A stretch of DNA of 64,000 nucleotides. Origin: Combretum micranthum. Lineage: Eukaryota > Streptophyta > Magnoliopsida > Myrtales > Combretaceae. Position 1 is the stretch's first letter. Every line of letters starts with the position of its first letter. Of this stretch, positions 24,948 to 39,100 are shown in pieces. The position numbers and the translations under genes are program-made. The stretch is from positions 372,001-436,000 of the forward strand of contig JAMXBD010000974.1 in the NCBI GenBank assembly GCA_024138025.1. The letters are read 5' to 3'. The notes under the pieces were generated by a model. That model was not told the origin of the DNA and searched no databases. It saw nothing but the letters and a program-made list of their open reading frames with translations.

Positions 24948-27094
24948 AGGTAAATAATACCATAAGTCACAACATTTAGGAGTAAATTCATTTGAGATCA
25001 CAATGTTTAAGAAGTAAGTTCATTTGAGGTCACTACTTGGTGGGTGGGTGTTCCAAGTCTTGGTTATGTTAGAGTTGTATAATGACTTTTTAAAGCATAG
25101 CTCCAAGTGGAAACTTTCAAAATTTATAAAACTGATTGGTCCTGTCTAACTTCGATTAGTAACTACCAATAATAATGGCAAGCGCCCCTACCGAAGTAGT
25201 ATAGAAAGAATTAAGTCGAATCCCAAGAAAATGGTGGCATTTATCATACTCACATTTCCTCTATTATCTTAGGTAAAGAAAAATTTAGTAAATCATAATG
25301 AAAATAGAAGCTATGCTAATGCTAATGATATTCACAAATGTTCTCTGGAAAAAATTAGGGAATCGGTTTGAGTGCAAGATAATAACCTAGGATTTGCTTC
25401 ACCAACTCCTTATCATGTGATTTCTTGAGACAAAACTCATAGAGAGAGTTGTTTGTTGAAGTGTTTACACCGCTGAATTCATTGAGGTAAACTAAAGTCT
25501 CTCTCAAAGTCAGTAGTTCTAGATCTAAACAAGACTACTGGAATCTCTTCTCAAGCTATCATCGGCCTCAATCCCCATAAAGTTTAAAAATCCTTTGTTT
25601 TTAAAACCAACTCAATGAATTCCAAAACAAGTGACAGAAAGTCTTCACCCACCCTCTCTCGAGATATTTAGAATAGAATCCATTAGTAACCGTAGATCTA
25701 TTCAAAAGAATGACCTCTCGGCCTATTCAGTTGAAATCAAACATGAATCTAACTCGTGCACCATACAGTCAGACCCACAAATTAAAACCAAGCTAGTAAT
25801 TAAAAACACCAGTCAATATTGAATTGAAGGCATATTTGAAATCACATGAATCAGGATTTGGATTCACAAATGATAAGCTATAGGAGATTATTTATCCATG
25901 GATTTAGAAATTACGAACATAATCTGAAGCAATAATATGAAATTAATTGAATAATATTACAATTTAGTACAGAGTCTTGCAGAAATTACAAACAATGGGT
26001 TAAAATGATTTTACCCAGAAAAAACTTTGAGACTCTCTAAAGCAAGAAGAATCAGAATTCTTTCGCTCTAGAAATTCTCTCACTATACTACGTTAGCAAT
26101 ATTCTATTGTATTCACACTGTACAACATGCTTACAACGTTGTACATGCTTATCTATAGGACGATGGCATAGAAATCATGAAGATTTTTATTACTAATGTG
26201 ACAGATTCTTTATAAAAAAATGCAAATTCTTTATCTATGTGCCTGTCTATCGTTTGCTAAAACAATTGCTCATCAAAGAGTAATTCGAGTGCTCGAGTGT
26301 TGCATAAAAAGTGAGGCTCAACTTCAGCTGATAAAACGCTATTGTTTCTATCCATTCTTCCATCTAAGGATAACTTTGAGATGTCGATGGCTCAATTTTG
26401 TGATAATTTGAGGCGTAACACAAGTTTGGCAAAAGTTTGGTTCTCATTGAGCAACTATTGCGGGTTAGATTTGAGGGGCGATATTGAGGCACGACATGAG
26501 CTTTCTTCAAGTTTAGGCTCAATCTCCTCATAATAAGTGTTGAAGGACACAGTGAGGGCTAAATTTAGGACATGATAGACCATTTTTTGCTTATTTTGTT
26601 TTACATTTTGGCTTCGATCGGTATTATTCAAGGTGAAAAAATTCTATTCTTCACTTTTGCTACTATTTTTGCTCCAAATCTAATTAAAAACACTTTGATC
26701 CTTCTTCTTTCGATTCAAGGAGCTAAAAAACAACAATTTAACACTAAAAGCACCAGATTCATAGGAATTTAATAAAAAAACTCATCAAAATAAGCTCAAA
26801 TTCCTATGAAAAGAATAGAGTAAAATTAACTTATCAGTCACAGCATTTAGAGTAGTTGAAAAAATGTCACAACATTTAGAGAAGTAGGTTAATTAAGATC
26901 ACCATTGATATGTGTCACAACATGCTGGATCTTCTGAGTTTTAATTTTAAATATTTCTCATATTAACACATATCAATGATGACCTCAATCAGCTGACTTC
27001 TTTAAATGTTATGACCTTTTTTTTTAACCACTCAGGATGTTGTGACCTCAAATGAATTTATCCTCAAACGTTGATATTTCAGTATAATTTATCC
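24948..27094. mobile_element. ~2.1 kb TIR element with LTR-like interior, copy 2
   Basis: The left end GGTAAATAATACC... and the inverse of the right end (GGATAAATTATACTG...) match over about 50 bp and share ATAAATTCATTTGAGGTCA-type sequence. The 10-mer AATTTAATTA lies just outside both ends (24,938-24,947 and 27,095-27,104) and looks like a target duplication, which suggests a Mutator-like element. The interior, from TGGCAAGCGCCCCTACCGAA at about 25,176 through GAATTCATTGAGGTAAACTA to about 26,815, is homologous to the interior of the copy at 3,767-5,850. No transposase or other coding domain is seen. Confidence 0.68.
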
Positions 27095-27104
27095 AATTTA
27101 ATTA

Positions 27105-28900
27105 TAACGATAAGGATTTCTAATCTTAGAGAATGAATCTTGATTTCATGAATTGGGCATGAGCAAACAATGTCAAACTCCTTTTATTTATTTATTTATT
27201 TATTTTATATCTCTTTATATTCATAATATCCTTATTCTTCCATAAGTCGTAACAAGTGTCAATCTAATTTTCACTAACGACCTCTTCCTTGATTTCTTTT
27301 TCTTTTATTGTTTTTATATTTCCTAGAAATTCTTGAAGGTATATCATTAGCAAAGAGGCAACCAACACAATAGACTATTGAGCAATGTTAAGGGAATGAC
27401 TGGTAAGCTTACAATCTTTTCCTACTACTACATTGTTACTATACCATACTCATTTGATACATCTTAATTTCTCCGATAATGATCAAGAACGATCAAGCCT
27501 ATCCTAATGGTGTGAATTTCATTTGGTTAGCAAAATTAAAATATACTATACCACCATGATGGAATAATTCTTTTGAGTTTCATCCCTATTGATATACACC
27601 ACATTATCATGATTCAAATTTTTTTTTCTTTTTCTTTTAAAACTAATTTTTCTTCTAACAATTTAGTTGATGGATAGCTCAACATATTTATATAACTCTT
27701 TGTATGGATTTTTATATCAATTTCATCTTTATTAGATCTTACTTCTTGTATGCCTCCTTTTCCTTTTTTTTTATTTTTTTTTTTTGTCTTATAAATACTT
27801 TCTCTTCCCTTTGTTAGCATTGTTGTATAGTTAATATTACTTTCAATCATCCTTAATCATCCACCAAAGTAGCAAACAATTACATGCATTGATGACACAA
27901 GAGATGAAAATAATCAATTTCAACAAAGGAAAATTGCCAAACAAAAAGAAAGTAAGAGTGGTGAAACCTCTAACACTCAACTCATCAAGTAGAGGAGTAC
28001 GCATGGTAATCAAACTCGAGGCACAGAAACCATTAGACAAAAGGAGACTAAACATGATCAAGTTCAAAGAAAGAGACCAAAAGCCAGTAGAGTGATATGA
28101 GGAGCGATAGAGTGCAAAATGTTGATATCATTAAGAAAAAAGATGTGTGTACCAAGATGGTAACTTGCCATAGAACCAGTATCCCTAGGACTAGTGAGTG
28201 GATGACATTATTTCTAAGGAAACTTTCTTAGACAAGGCCTTTTTCCCTATGTGTAATGCCCCTTGTTGCTGGTGACTTCTAATTCATCAAGCCCAAGGCA
28301 CATACCAATTATGGGGGCACCATCAGCAGGGATTCAGTGTTATGCTTTAAGAATGAGCAAAGGGAGCTGCCTCTTTTCAGCACATGCTTAGCATTCCTCA
28401 AGGAGCCTACACCTGGATAGAGTATTTGAATAGACAACATCATTAACAAACCAACGTACATGAGCCTTCTACAACAAGCTAGAGATTATGTCTTCATCAT
28501 TAGTTCCACTCACTTATGGTGTAAACATAATGAATGAAGTATGGTGTGTAATTATCTCTTGGTAAACTCATACACTCATCACTACATGGGAAGAGATAAC
28601 ACCAACTCTTGAAAACGTAGTCATGCTTTTGAACCTGCACTATTATGGGCTAACCAGTGTTATTAAAATTGTAACTTCGCACAAAAAGCGCAATTTTAAG
28701 TCTTCTTTATTGGCTTCTCTAAAGGTCGGTCATGATAAAAAGAAACCATGCTTCTCTTCTTGGATGACACATTTCTTTGAAGAATAAAGCAAAAGCATGA
28801 GCCTCAAATTGTAATACTAGCTTGCAAGGAAAAATAAGTACCTTTTTTGTGTTCATATAATTGTTCTATGTTTGAACTTTTCAATTTACACTCTTTTTTT
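27105..28900. other. No gene recognised
   Basis: AT-rich sequence with low-complexity Lys-rich frames on - (27,614-27,850). The 68-residue frame at 27,889-28,095 shows no family. Part of the right half may belong to the 3' end of the gypsy element that follows, but no 3' LTR could be recognised. Confidence 0.4.
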
Positions 28901-31900
28901 AAGTGCAAACTAGCAGCTTTCATTATGTTATAGTTATCACCGTTCATGTTTCCCAATGGTCTAAAAGAAGGTGTGAGTTAGTAGCTTTTTCCTTTGGCAG
29001 TGCTCATCACACAGGGTCAGTATTTCATACTAGCTCCATTCTACTTAGGTTCATTATATTGACACCTTGACTTATGCAACATCACCTTCTTAGAACGTTC
29101 ATTTTCAAACCAAGTGATCATAAGCCATTCTGAGTTATTGTTGGTAGTTGGCAAGGTTGCACTTAATAGTATCTCGCCTTTGTTCTAAGGCTTCTAAATC
29201 CATCAAGCATAGAGTAATAGGTTCTAAATTTGCATTGAGAGCTAGTTAAACGGACAAACCAAGATCTCTATTGGCATCATTACTTCAAACCCATATACCA
29301 AGGAAAAGGGTGTTGCCTATTTAAGACTTCATTCAGAAGTCCAATAGGCCCATAATGCTAGCAAAATCTTATCATGCTATTCTTTGCAATCATTGTGCAC
29401 CATATGACTAAGCATCGTTAAGAGAGTCTTGTTAGTGGCATCCACTTGTCTGTTTCACTTGGGATAGTAGAGTATGGACTTCACATAATCAATGTTTGAG
29501 AGGATCTGCTTTGAATTCCAAAGTGGTAGATGATGTACTCTTTCATGAAATTGGCCCCTACCATTGCCACTACTAGTTCAGTAGCTTTCTTTAGTAGGAC
29601 TCTACCTACTTAAAGAAATACTCTTGCCCAATAATATCTAGATCCCTTCGATGGTGGTCGGATTAGACCAATCAAATTGAGTGTCCAGGTATGGAACAGC
29701 CATAAGTAGTTAAGCTTATGTGGAGCATAGATTGCACAACCATGTTTGATAGGCGATGCACTTCTTTGCAAAGCTGGAGATGCCATTATCCATGGTGGGC
29801 CAATAATGCCCAAATCTAATAATGATAATACGACTTTCTTCCCCATTGATGCCTGCCACTATCTCTAAAGTGAGCTTTGACTAATGTAGTTTCCATTTCA
29901 AGAGGGGAAATGCACCTAAGGGGTTCTCTCATGGAGTAGTTATGCTTAACTCGATGAGCATCTATGCAATTTATGGGTAAAGTGTTGTTCTTCTGATAAT
30001 CAACATATGGCCACTGCCAATCACCGGTGCTTGCCATAAAGTTGCATTCACCTTGATCTGGTAGCTCAAAAAAATTTGGACAACTCATCTATAGCTAAGA
30101 CACATCTTTAGACATAGTTGATGATTAACATCCCACATGTTAAATGCAATGATATGGGGATGGCCCTTCTTCTCTACACTAAATTTTGCTATATTTCTCC
30201 AAATTAAGACGAGCTTGCTTTACATGGATACATTGTGTTAGAATGCCTTCTGAACCTTTTGAAGTATAGGACATTATTGATGTAAGTAAATTTTTTCAAA
30301 GCTGACACATAAGCTATATTAGGCTAATAGTTGTGCCTTGATGGGCACCCATCAGTTGGCCAACACTTCCTCTTCTTCATCCACTAATTGTAAAGTTGTG
30401 TGAGGAATGGACTATTTTATCACTTAAACATTCAAAGTATCTTTTGCAGTTTGAATGGGAACTTGGAGGCCAATGTTTCTAATGCATCTACATAGTGGTT
30501 AATTAACCATTTGGTGTGCCTGTATCTCACTATATTAAATTTACCAACATAAACTTGCATCGCATCCCTATAAGGTGTAAGTGTTGGTTCTTTGAAGGCA
30601 AACTCATCATTTTCCTACTTGATTATCAAATTTGAACCATTAGGGATGCATAAGTGGGACGTCCCAACATTTTGAGCAGATATAAGTCTAAAGAGAAATG
30701 CCTTGTACCCTACCTTGATATTAATACAATGGAAGTTTGCCTTAAATGTTAGAAGTGTCTCTTAGCCTTTTGGATATATAAATACTACTCCAACTCCCTG
30801 ACCATTACTAGTAGAGGAGCCATCAAATTGCATTTTTCATTCTCCGTTCACTTATCCCATCATTCAATCTTCATGGAATTCTATTGGAATCATGTTTGTA
30901 GCATGAATTCCTTCGATTGTTGGAAACTGGGTTAAGAGGTCAGCTAAGGCTTGAGACCTAATGTCCTTAGGTGGCACGACCATAATGTCAAATCCTAATA
31001 GTTGATGTATCCATTTTGCAATCCTTCCCAATAAAGTTGATCACAACAGCAAATATATTAAAGGATCAAAGTTAATGACAAGGTTGACTTGGTGTGCCAA
31101 GAGGTAGTGGTGAAACTTCTATATGGTAATTATCAGCACGAGACAATGCTTCTCAAATGTTAGGTAGTTGATTTCACTTCTTTGAAGGAGTGGCTCAAGT
31201 AATAGACTAGTTGCTCCACGCCATCTTAATGTAGTTATACCTGCTGAAAACGTCCATAAAAGAGAACAATTCATGTTCTACTATAGTAATCTACCAACAT
31301 ACTAGTGTCAAGAAGTAGGAAATCATCCTCTGGGCATGCCTTATTAAAAATTCAAAATTCTACACAAACATGCATGTGTTCATTCTTCGTTCTCACTAGC
31401 ATGATATTAGTCAACCAAGTGCTTAATTGGCTTGACGAAGCTAAGTCGGAGTAGGTTTCTAATCTCTTCTTTTATTTGAACCTCAATTTTTATATGAAAG
31501 ATACATTGTGCTTACTTTAATAACTTAATTGTGGGTACGATTTAGTTTTGCTAGATCCAATTTCTCGACTTTCTCACTTTGGCTTCATCTTATTTTGCAT
31601 CTAGGGTAGAGAGGTAGCCAAGTTGAGTTTCTTATATTGGTGTTGGATCTAAAGATGACGTGAAAGCTTCTTCACATCATAAATACCATCATAAGTAATA
31701 TACCCTCCATTCATTGGGTTTAACAAAGCTTTCAAACTCATTAGCTTGTTTTTGTTTCTTTCTACCTTCACGAAAACCATGTTTCCTCTTCTTTTGCTAC
31801 TTTATTAAAGTTTCTTCCCAAGTAAGTAATAATATGCCAGAGAATTCTATAATGGCCATCTATCCTTCTTTGGCATTCTTATCGCAAAAGCTAACTTCAA

Positions 31901-34230
31901 CAAGATATAACTCATTGTGCTAAAGAGATTCTTTGTAGCGGGAATGAATATGCATTTATCTTTTTAATGACCCTTCATACACCGATAAAGCAAGTGGTAA
32001 GATAAGAGCGCATTGATCACATAGAACATGTGGAGCCGTAGATTGGTCTAACTTTAAAGTCAATAGACATATCCCATTGTGCTTGTAGTTGAGTTAGTGA
32101 AACTATTAACAGCAATGGGTAGCCTCACCAGTCATCTCATATCTATGTTTATAGCCTTAAATGTAGACATTGACATGATCTTTATAGAGGTGGCATTGCC
32201 TCTGAATATTCTCTTCATGTGATGCCCATTGAGTATAGTCGACAACTGTGGTTAAGATTTTTCACACGCATGTTTGCCTTTGTAAAGAGTATTGTGTTCT
32301 CATGTGAGTGTGCTATCTTTATACAGGTTGCGTTGCACTACACTCCTCATATTGTCTTTTAAGAATATAAGTGACTGTAGCTAGTGTTACAAGTCATGCC
32401 TCTTCATTGAACCCCAGCTAGATAAAGAACTTGTTGAAGATGGCAGTCTTCATTAAGGTGGCAACCACGATTGAGCTTGCACCTTGGTCATTTTCGACCA
32501 CCATTTCCTTCTCTTCATGTATCTCAACCTATAGTACTTCTTCTTCTTCTTCAGTCCTAATCATGACTAACAACAATCACTGCACTATCTTGTGACGTCT
32601 ACAAAATTAGGGATCGCCTATTATCCTGTTATATGTAAGGTATTATGAACGTTATTGTTCTCAATCACAAATCGTCCATAGCGACCAAATCTTTCTAATG
32701 AGATGGCCTACTATGCTATGATATTGACAAAATTTAGGATCATTCCTTTCACTTGCACTAGGAAGGCACTTAACCCTTGGGAGCTTAATGTTTCCATGCC
32801 TCAACCATTGGTCAAATACAACAAGAACTTTCTCCATTGGGCATGGAAACAAAAGTGTTAGTGTAGAGCCCCTCGATTTATCATTCCTTAGTTTCATACT
32901 ATCTCTAGGGCTCTTCCTCGATTTAGCGGATGGTCATTAATCCCTTTTCAAACCTTCCACCTTCTTTGCAAATCTTACTACGGAATTATTTGTCCTTCAC
33001 ATTCTCAATGAGAGCAACGAAGGAGCATAGGTTAAGATATCTAAGTAAACGCGTACTCATTGAACATTCCTTAAATGTAGATCTTCATTAGCTCTTTCTC
33101 ATCACAAACATCTCAAATACCAAAGGAGCAATCCTAAAGCATTCTATGTGATCCATCAACTCTTCCTTTAGCTTTTCTCACATCCTAATGATGGTGACTC
33201 TCTCTTGAGTAGAAAAGAACTAATTTAGGAAAAGACCACACATGGTCCCCTATGAGTCAAATGACCTTGAAGGGAGATTGACATAACAAGTATATGTCTT
33301 CCTAGTCAAAGACTTAGAAAATTCCTTTTAATTTTATGTTATTATCGAATCTGTACACTTCTAATGTCTCAATAAATTTCAGTAGGTGTTCCTTGGCACT
33401 ATCCTTTTTTTCCGTTAAATAACATAAATTTGGGACTTATATAGTCCTTTGGATAGGACTTTGTTGCGATGCAATGGCAGTGTGGAAGCTTCAAATCCAA
33501 TACTCTTGTGGAAGACTTAACTTGAGTCCCCTTCAAGTAAACATTTAAGTCTTCCTTTGTCATGAAAGAATCTCTTCACATGGATACTATAGGCAGATTC
33601 GATGGAGTTGGTGCAATTGGAGCATAAGCAAGATCAAGATTAAGTGGATGGGCAATCTTCTCAAAGTGGTGCGAAAGGGAATGCATGAGGATGAGCACCC
33701 ACCAAGCTAGGTTCTTGCATTGTTGACTTCAAATTTTGGTTGCTAATTAGTTGTGACCTATAATGGTGGTGTTTGCTCATTCACCCCCCTAAAGCATATC
33801 CGCTTGAGTGGTTGGACAATAACTGGCCAAGATAAAGAAGGGGCACTTTGTTGCGCTAGGTGAAGCCTTGTAAGATTACACATTGGAGTGCAACAACATT
33901 AGCAACTATCTCTAGTACAAGATAAAAGAGCATAAAGATGAATTAGTTAAGGCCCTAGTGCTTTATCGTATTGTTTGTGTCATTTGTGCATTGCTCTCTT
34001 GTATGATGCGCACCATCTGTGTGTTGTCAGTAATAACTCTTAACACATGAACAACCAGGCTTGTGTTGATACTAGGATTGAAATCTTCAAGTATTGACAT
34101 GTTTTGCTCAATCACGTCAAGGTTAGTGTTGCTAGCATCTTAACTCGTACTATCATCGAAGTTAGTTAACCTTTGAAAATAAGTGATGTCATAAATATGT
34201 TAAATTCTTTAGTTCCTAGTAGAGCCGCCA
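28900..34230 (-). pseudogene. Decayed Ty3/gypsy retrotransposon (gag-RT-RNaseH-integrase)
   Basis: On - the order is the gypsy order. A primer-binding-site-like TGGCGGCTCTACTAGGAAC lies at 34,230-34,212, similar to the tRNA-Arg type of Tat/Ogre elements. Gag follows, with a worn zinc-knuckle-type block KFCQYHSIVGHLIRKIW near 32,740. RT is at about 31,480-31,300 (KEEIRNLLRLSFVKPIKH, VCVEF.IFNKACPEDDFLL). RNase H begins near 30,833 (MQFDGSSTSNGQGVGVVFI). Integrase spans about 30,090-28,980 (IYAPHKLNYLW, LNLIGLIRPPSKGSRYYW, then ATNKTLLTMLSHMVH and ATPFSLVYGFEVMMPIE). Many stops and frameshifts mean it is dead. The 5' LTR is at 34,235-35,206. The 3' LTR was not found, so the copy is probably truncated at its 3' end. 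Confidence 0.85.
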
Positions 34231-34234
34231 AAAA

Positions 34235-35206
34235 TGTAGATATAAGATTCTACCTAGAGTTGTCACACTCTAGGCATGTGTTACATGAATCTTATGCCTT
34301 GTGTGTGACTTTAGTATTGATAAGAAGATAACACCCAATAATAGAATGACTTGAATAAAAAAACATAGATAAAGAATAAGCAGTTTTAATGTCTTGAATG
34401 CACAAGTGATAGATAAGAGAGCTTAAGTAAACCTCACATGTCAACATTGCAATTATTGAGCAATCAAAGTTAAAATGGCCTGATATGCATGCTTAATTCT
34501 TAAAAGCAAAGCCTCCTTTATAAACTATTTTATCTTCTCTCTCCAAAAATTGAAGATGAAAAGAAATGGTTGAAATTCATATGCACTTAGCCCAAATGAC
34601 AAGTATCAAATCCCTCAATAATGGATGAGTAAGATAGACTCATGTCATGTTTATTATAAATGAGCTTTCTATGAGCCAAGGCCAATAACCATCCTCCTAT
34701 GTACATAAGTTTATCTTAACGAGTTTGAATGCAAATAGACCTCTCCACAATCCTTGTTCTAAGTCTGTCAAGCCAAATATCCTCAACTTATCCTAATAAA
34801 TAAACTATACTCACTTGCCCTATTACCTAACCCACGAATCAAGCCCAAATAATAATAATAATAATAATAATAAAGATTAACATCATAAATGGTACCTAAA
34901 CTTTAACAAAATATACAATTAGTTAATTGAAGTTTTAAATTGATCAATTTAGTATCCAAACTTTAGAATTGACAAATTTAATACCTAAAAGAACTTTTTC
35001 ACACACTAACAATACCTTCATCAAATTCCTTTAGATACTAAATTGATCAATTTCAAATGTTTTAGTATCAAATTGATTAATTTAAAGTTCAAATACTAAA
35101 CATCATTTTCAAAATTTAAGTACTCAAAATGTATATTTTACTAAAGTTCCGATACCATTTGCGATATTATCCCTAATAATAATATGTAACTTTAGGCCCA
35201 TTCACA
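34235..35206 (-). mobile_element. 5' LTR of the Ty3/gypsy element, with a MITE inside
   Basis: On - it starts TGTGAATGGGCC and ends ..ATCTACA, directly before the putative primer-binding site. It matches the solo LTR at 20,398-20,957 except for an extra block at about 34,873-35,173. Confidence 0.65.
34873..35173. mobile_element. ~300-bp MITE inserted in the gypsy LTR
   Basis: The ends are imperfect inverted repeats: AAGATTAACATCATAAATGG at left, and AGGGATAATATCGCAAATGG as the reverse complement of the right end, continuing into TACC/TATC..AACTTTA. The interior is made of GATCAATTT/AAATTGAT words. The related LTR at 20.4-21.0 kb lacks this block. The flanks are ATAATAAT microsatellite, so the target duplication cannot be defined. 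Confidence 0.65.
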
Positions 35207-35606
35207 AACTGCAAGGATGCTGTAAATATTATTAGCTCTAAATTTTCGTATTAGCACAACTACAGATATTAGAAGCTGACTAAGTAGTATTATGCATCTA
35301 TAAGTTATGGATGACTTATCATAATTTCATTGTTTACATGAATGTACAATGGCATAATGGAAATTGAAATTTCTACATTATAAGGTGACACATAAAATTC
35401 TCAATTTTAATAGGCCTCGTACACATCTTAAGCTCAGCTAGACAACCATCAATGAAGCCATAATTGAACTTCAATTTGCACATACAACATGAAAGCCGTG
35501 ACAAAATGGCTATATGATATGTTACAAAATCGATATCAAGAGCAAAGAGGAAGGGGAGGGCAAAAGGACACCGCTGCATGGTCTTAGTTATCTGCACCAC
35601 AAGTCA

Positions 35607-36118
35607 TCACCTACAGTCAAACTGCCTGAGCAATGTCCTAACTTGAAGCTGCAAGAAAATATCAACTCTAGAAAGTTTAGTGGAACTTCCAGGCCTCCAG
35701 CAATGAGGGAAAAAATTATACGAGGCACTTTGCATACCTTTACATCAAGGCAAGGATCATACAACATGTTTTTCAACTGAGCAATGACGCCAGCATTACG
35801 TAGTTGTCCAATCCGTTCGCGGGAAGCAGGATCAGAAATGGTGAGATTTACTATGACCCAGATAGATGCTGTTCGCAACCGTGGATCATCACTTTGCAAG
35901 AATTTTACTAAAAATGATTGGAAACTATTTCCAGATTGTGGGAGCAATTGCTTCATCACTAAATCCTTGTGAGCCTCATTGCCACTAGAAATATTCCCCA
36001 GCACATACATTCCCTGCCAAAAAAAGAAAAAAAACACACTCGTCTTCAGACTGATACATAGAGGCCCAAAAATAATAATAATAATAAATAAATAAGACAA
36101 ATACACAACAAACCATTA

Positions 36119-36154
<36 letters not shown>

Positions 36155-39100
36155 CCCCATTATAACGAGGAAAGGAGATTTGAACCTGATATCTTTCACT
36201 TGAGATGGAAGAAATGTCACTAGATTCTGTTCAAATTGTTGGATTTTTATATATATCGAATCTGTATCTAATTTATATATGTAACTTATCTGTATCATAT
36301 TTGTTTGATCAGTTTACAAGTAAAAATGTCAACTTTTCATCGATAGTTGTTTTTTAACGAACACCTGTCTAAAAATGACAAATATTATGGCAAAATAACC
36401 CGAATGTGATGAAACAAACAGGCCCTAGATTACAAGACCATCAACGCATCTTTAGTTCATTTCTTGGGAATAGAATCTCATAAGAAATCAAGCATTTAGT
36501 GATAACGTTTATCTTTTGCCAAAAACGCAAAACAGATTAATGCAGCAAGATCAAAGGGATACAATTAATTAAATCATAGTGCAATAGGAATGCATTTGAT
36601 TAGAGCACTGGGTAATTGTATACATATTCCACAGATTACTGTCACCAAATGATCAACTGGAAAAGGCAAAAGAGCATGCGAACAACCATCAGAATAACTA
36701 TTAAACAAGTAAGGTCACTCAAAAAGGAAAAGTAACCTCAATCTCTGCCACAGCACAGAGTTCAACTAGACACATACAAGAAAAGATTTAGAAGGATTCA
36801 TAACTTTTTTGCAGACTCTTAGTCAAAATGCCATCAATTCAGATAGTCTGTACTGTTCTTCATTACTAGCATGCATTTAAATAACAATCAAAAGTTAGCT
36901 TTAACCTGCATAAAGAACAAAGGCCACTTTGCACTTAATATCAAAAGACTCAATTCCAATTTTTCACTTTCTGATCATTGATTTTTACCTTTTACAAATT
37001 TTAAATTTTAATTTCTTATCCGCCTTATTTAGCTTGGGTGTCACATAGTGCCCATTCCTTCAAACATGTATTTGAGAAGGAGAAGACATCTGATCAACCC
37101 CAAAAGGCAGTCTCTTCAAACAAATCCATGCCAAGAAGATCCCTTCCACTTTCTCCTTCCCTATAACATATCCATCCAGGTTTAACTCAGTAAAGAGCAA
37201 GCCACCAACATTTCCCTCCCCAAACAAAGCAAGTAGTAAATGCTTGTTTGACTCAAAGAATCTCATTGGGAAAAAAATGACTAGACAGTTAGCCTCCTGC
37301 AAAGGGATCAGAATATCTTGAGGACCCATTTATCTGAATTCTCCATACTGGGCTTATTTTGGTTGGGTAATAGCTGCAATCATAATAAAGTTGAAATACT
37401 TTCATAAAGTTGACTCAATTTAATTGCCAAAAGATGGATTAAGGTTGGTTTCAAAGAAAATTAATTAAAATCAAAAGAAGGTCATGCTGGAATTTTATAG
37501 AAGTGCTATATTATTCTATTACTATCAAATTTTTACCCTTATTTTTAGTGCCTTTCATTCCAAACATAAACAATTACTTCTTTCTACTTTCTTTCCTTTC
37601 ATTTTCTTTATCCTTCCTTTCCCTTATTATAGTTTTTCCAAATGGGGCCTGAAAGTAAGCTGCCTTTGATAGCCAATTTTAACTAATTTATGCTGTCATG
37701 ACTTGAAAGGCGATCCTTTAGGCGAAACAAAAAGCCCAGGTCACGGGTTCAATTCTGAATGGCTGTAGGCAAAGTCAATTCTGTCTAGGAGAACAATACC
37801 TAATTGTGTCCTGATTGTGCCTAAGGATGCACTTGGGGGCCAATGTTCCTCGCATCACGGCTGCCTACCCTACGGTCTTAGGCCTAGAGTGGCTCGGATA
37901 GGGGCACACCCTCCACTGAGGTGGAGCCAGGGATGGTATAGTCGTGACATAAAAAGAGTCTCTTTGTATGTAACATATATAGAAGTTATACAATTGTTAA
38001 TTATGAGTTGACAATTCCATCATTTTCGGATGATTATAATTCTGCCATCTTAATTTCTTCCACAATGAAATTTGCATTCACCCTTTATTTTTATATTTAT
38101 TCCACATAAATAAGAAAAAATAATTTTTTCCCTCACTTTTCTTACTTCCAATGTCTTAATGTACAACTTTGTCCCTGTCTTTTAACGTCCAAAACGTAAA
38201 ATTTCAATTCACTGAACACAAGGTCCAGTAGCGATGATAAATTCCTATAGCCACATCAAACAGTATTATGCAGCATTGATTTGTCAAGCTGTGAATTTTT
38301 CAATCTGCAAACAAGGTTCATTGTAACAGAAAATAGAAATACCACTCCTCCACAATTTACTCAAAAGTTTCTAACCTGCGTAGCTGCTTCAATTTTTCCA
38401 ACTCGCTGCAACTGCCTTCCAACAGCATCTAAAATTAAGCCATCTTCACCAAGGATATAATTAATGGAGTCTATGCTTCCATCGATGAGATTTCGAACAA
38501 GAGCCAAAGCTTGTTCTTGCACACAAGGCTCTGGATCTGCAATAAAATTGCCGAAAGTAATGTCTATTTGTACTCTTGTACATTGAATAAATAGATTCAG
38601 CAAAAAAAACAATAACACTGTTTGCAAATTACAATGCCAGGCAAAATATTGAGATACCACATATGAGGCTTGCTAACAAGACTGCTGAGAGCCCTGTAAG
38701 TACGTTTTCTTTGCTTTTAGAGTCAGCAAGGAAAGTAAAGTTCTTCAATGCCCATAGAGAATTTGACCTAACAGTTGCATCCATTGCCTTAGACAACTGA
38801 ATGAGATGATTTAATCCTCCATATTGAATAAAAATTGACCTCTGTGCTGCAAAATCAACCACTATATTGCTGATGGCACCAAGAGCTGCAATCTGCAAGA
38901 GATGACTTGTGTTGATTATGAAACCAATCCATAAAATTTTCTTCAGGAATCCACAAGAATGTTATATCTTTTACAACAAAGCCAGTCGTAGGGGTAACAG
39001 AAATGAGAAAACTAATAATGGAAAGTAGATCTTCAAGCTCAAGTCATCACAACAAAGCAACCGTATCCATTATTTATAGCATAAGGAGACTCTATATCCA

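Noticed and set aside
24706..24948. Ser-rich (+) and Lys-rich (-) small proteins
   Set aside because: Both arise from the (TTC)n microsatellite.
28900..34230. Endogenous pararetrovirus as the source of the RT/RNase H pieces
   Set aside because: Integrase is present after RNase H and an LTR with primer-binding site precedes gag, which is Ty3/gypsy organisation; no movement or coat protein features were seen.
35514..35972. Two + strand frames of 88 and 62 residues
   Set aside because: They are antisense to ARMC8 exons 7 and 8.
37060..37329. 89-residue - strand frame in ARMC8 intron 6
   Set aside because: It has no splice-compatible link to ARMC8 exons, which already join in phase, and no recognisable domain.
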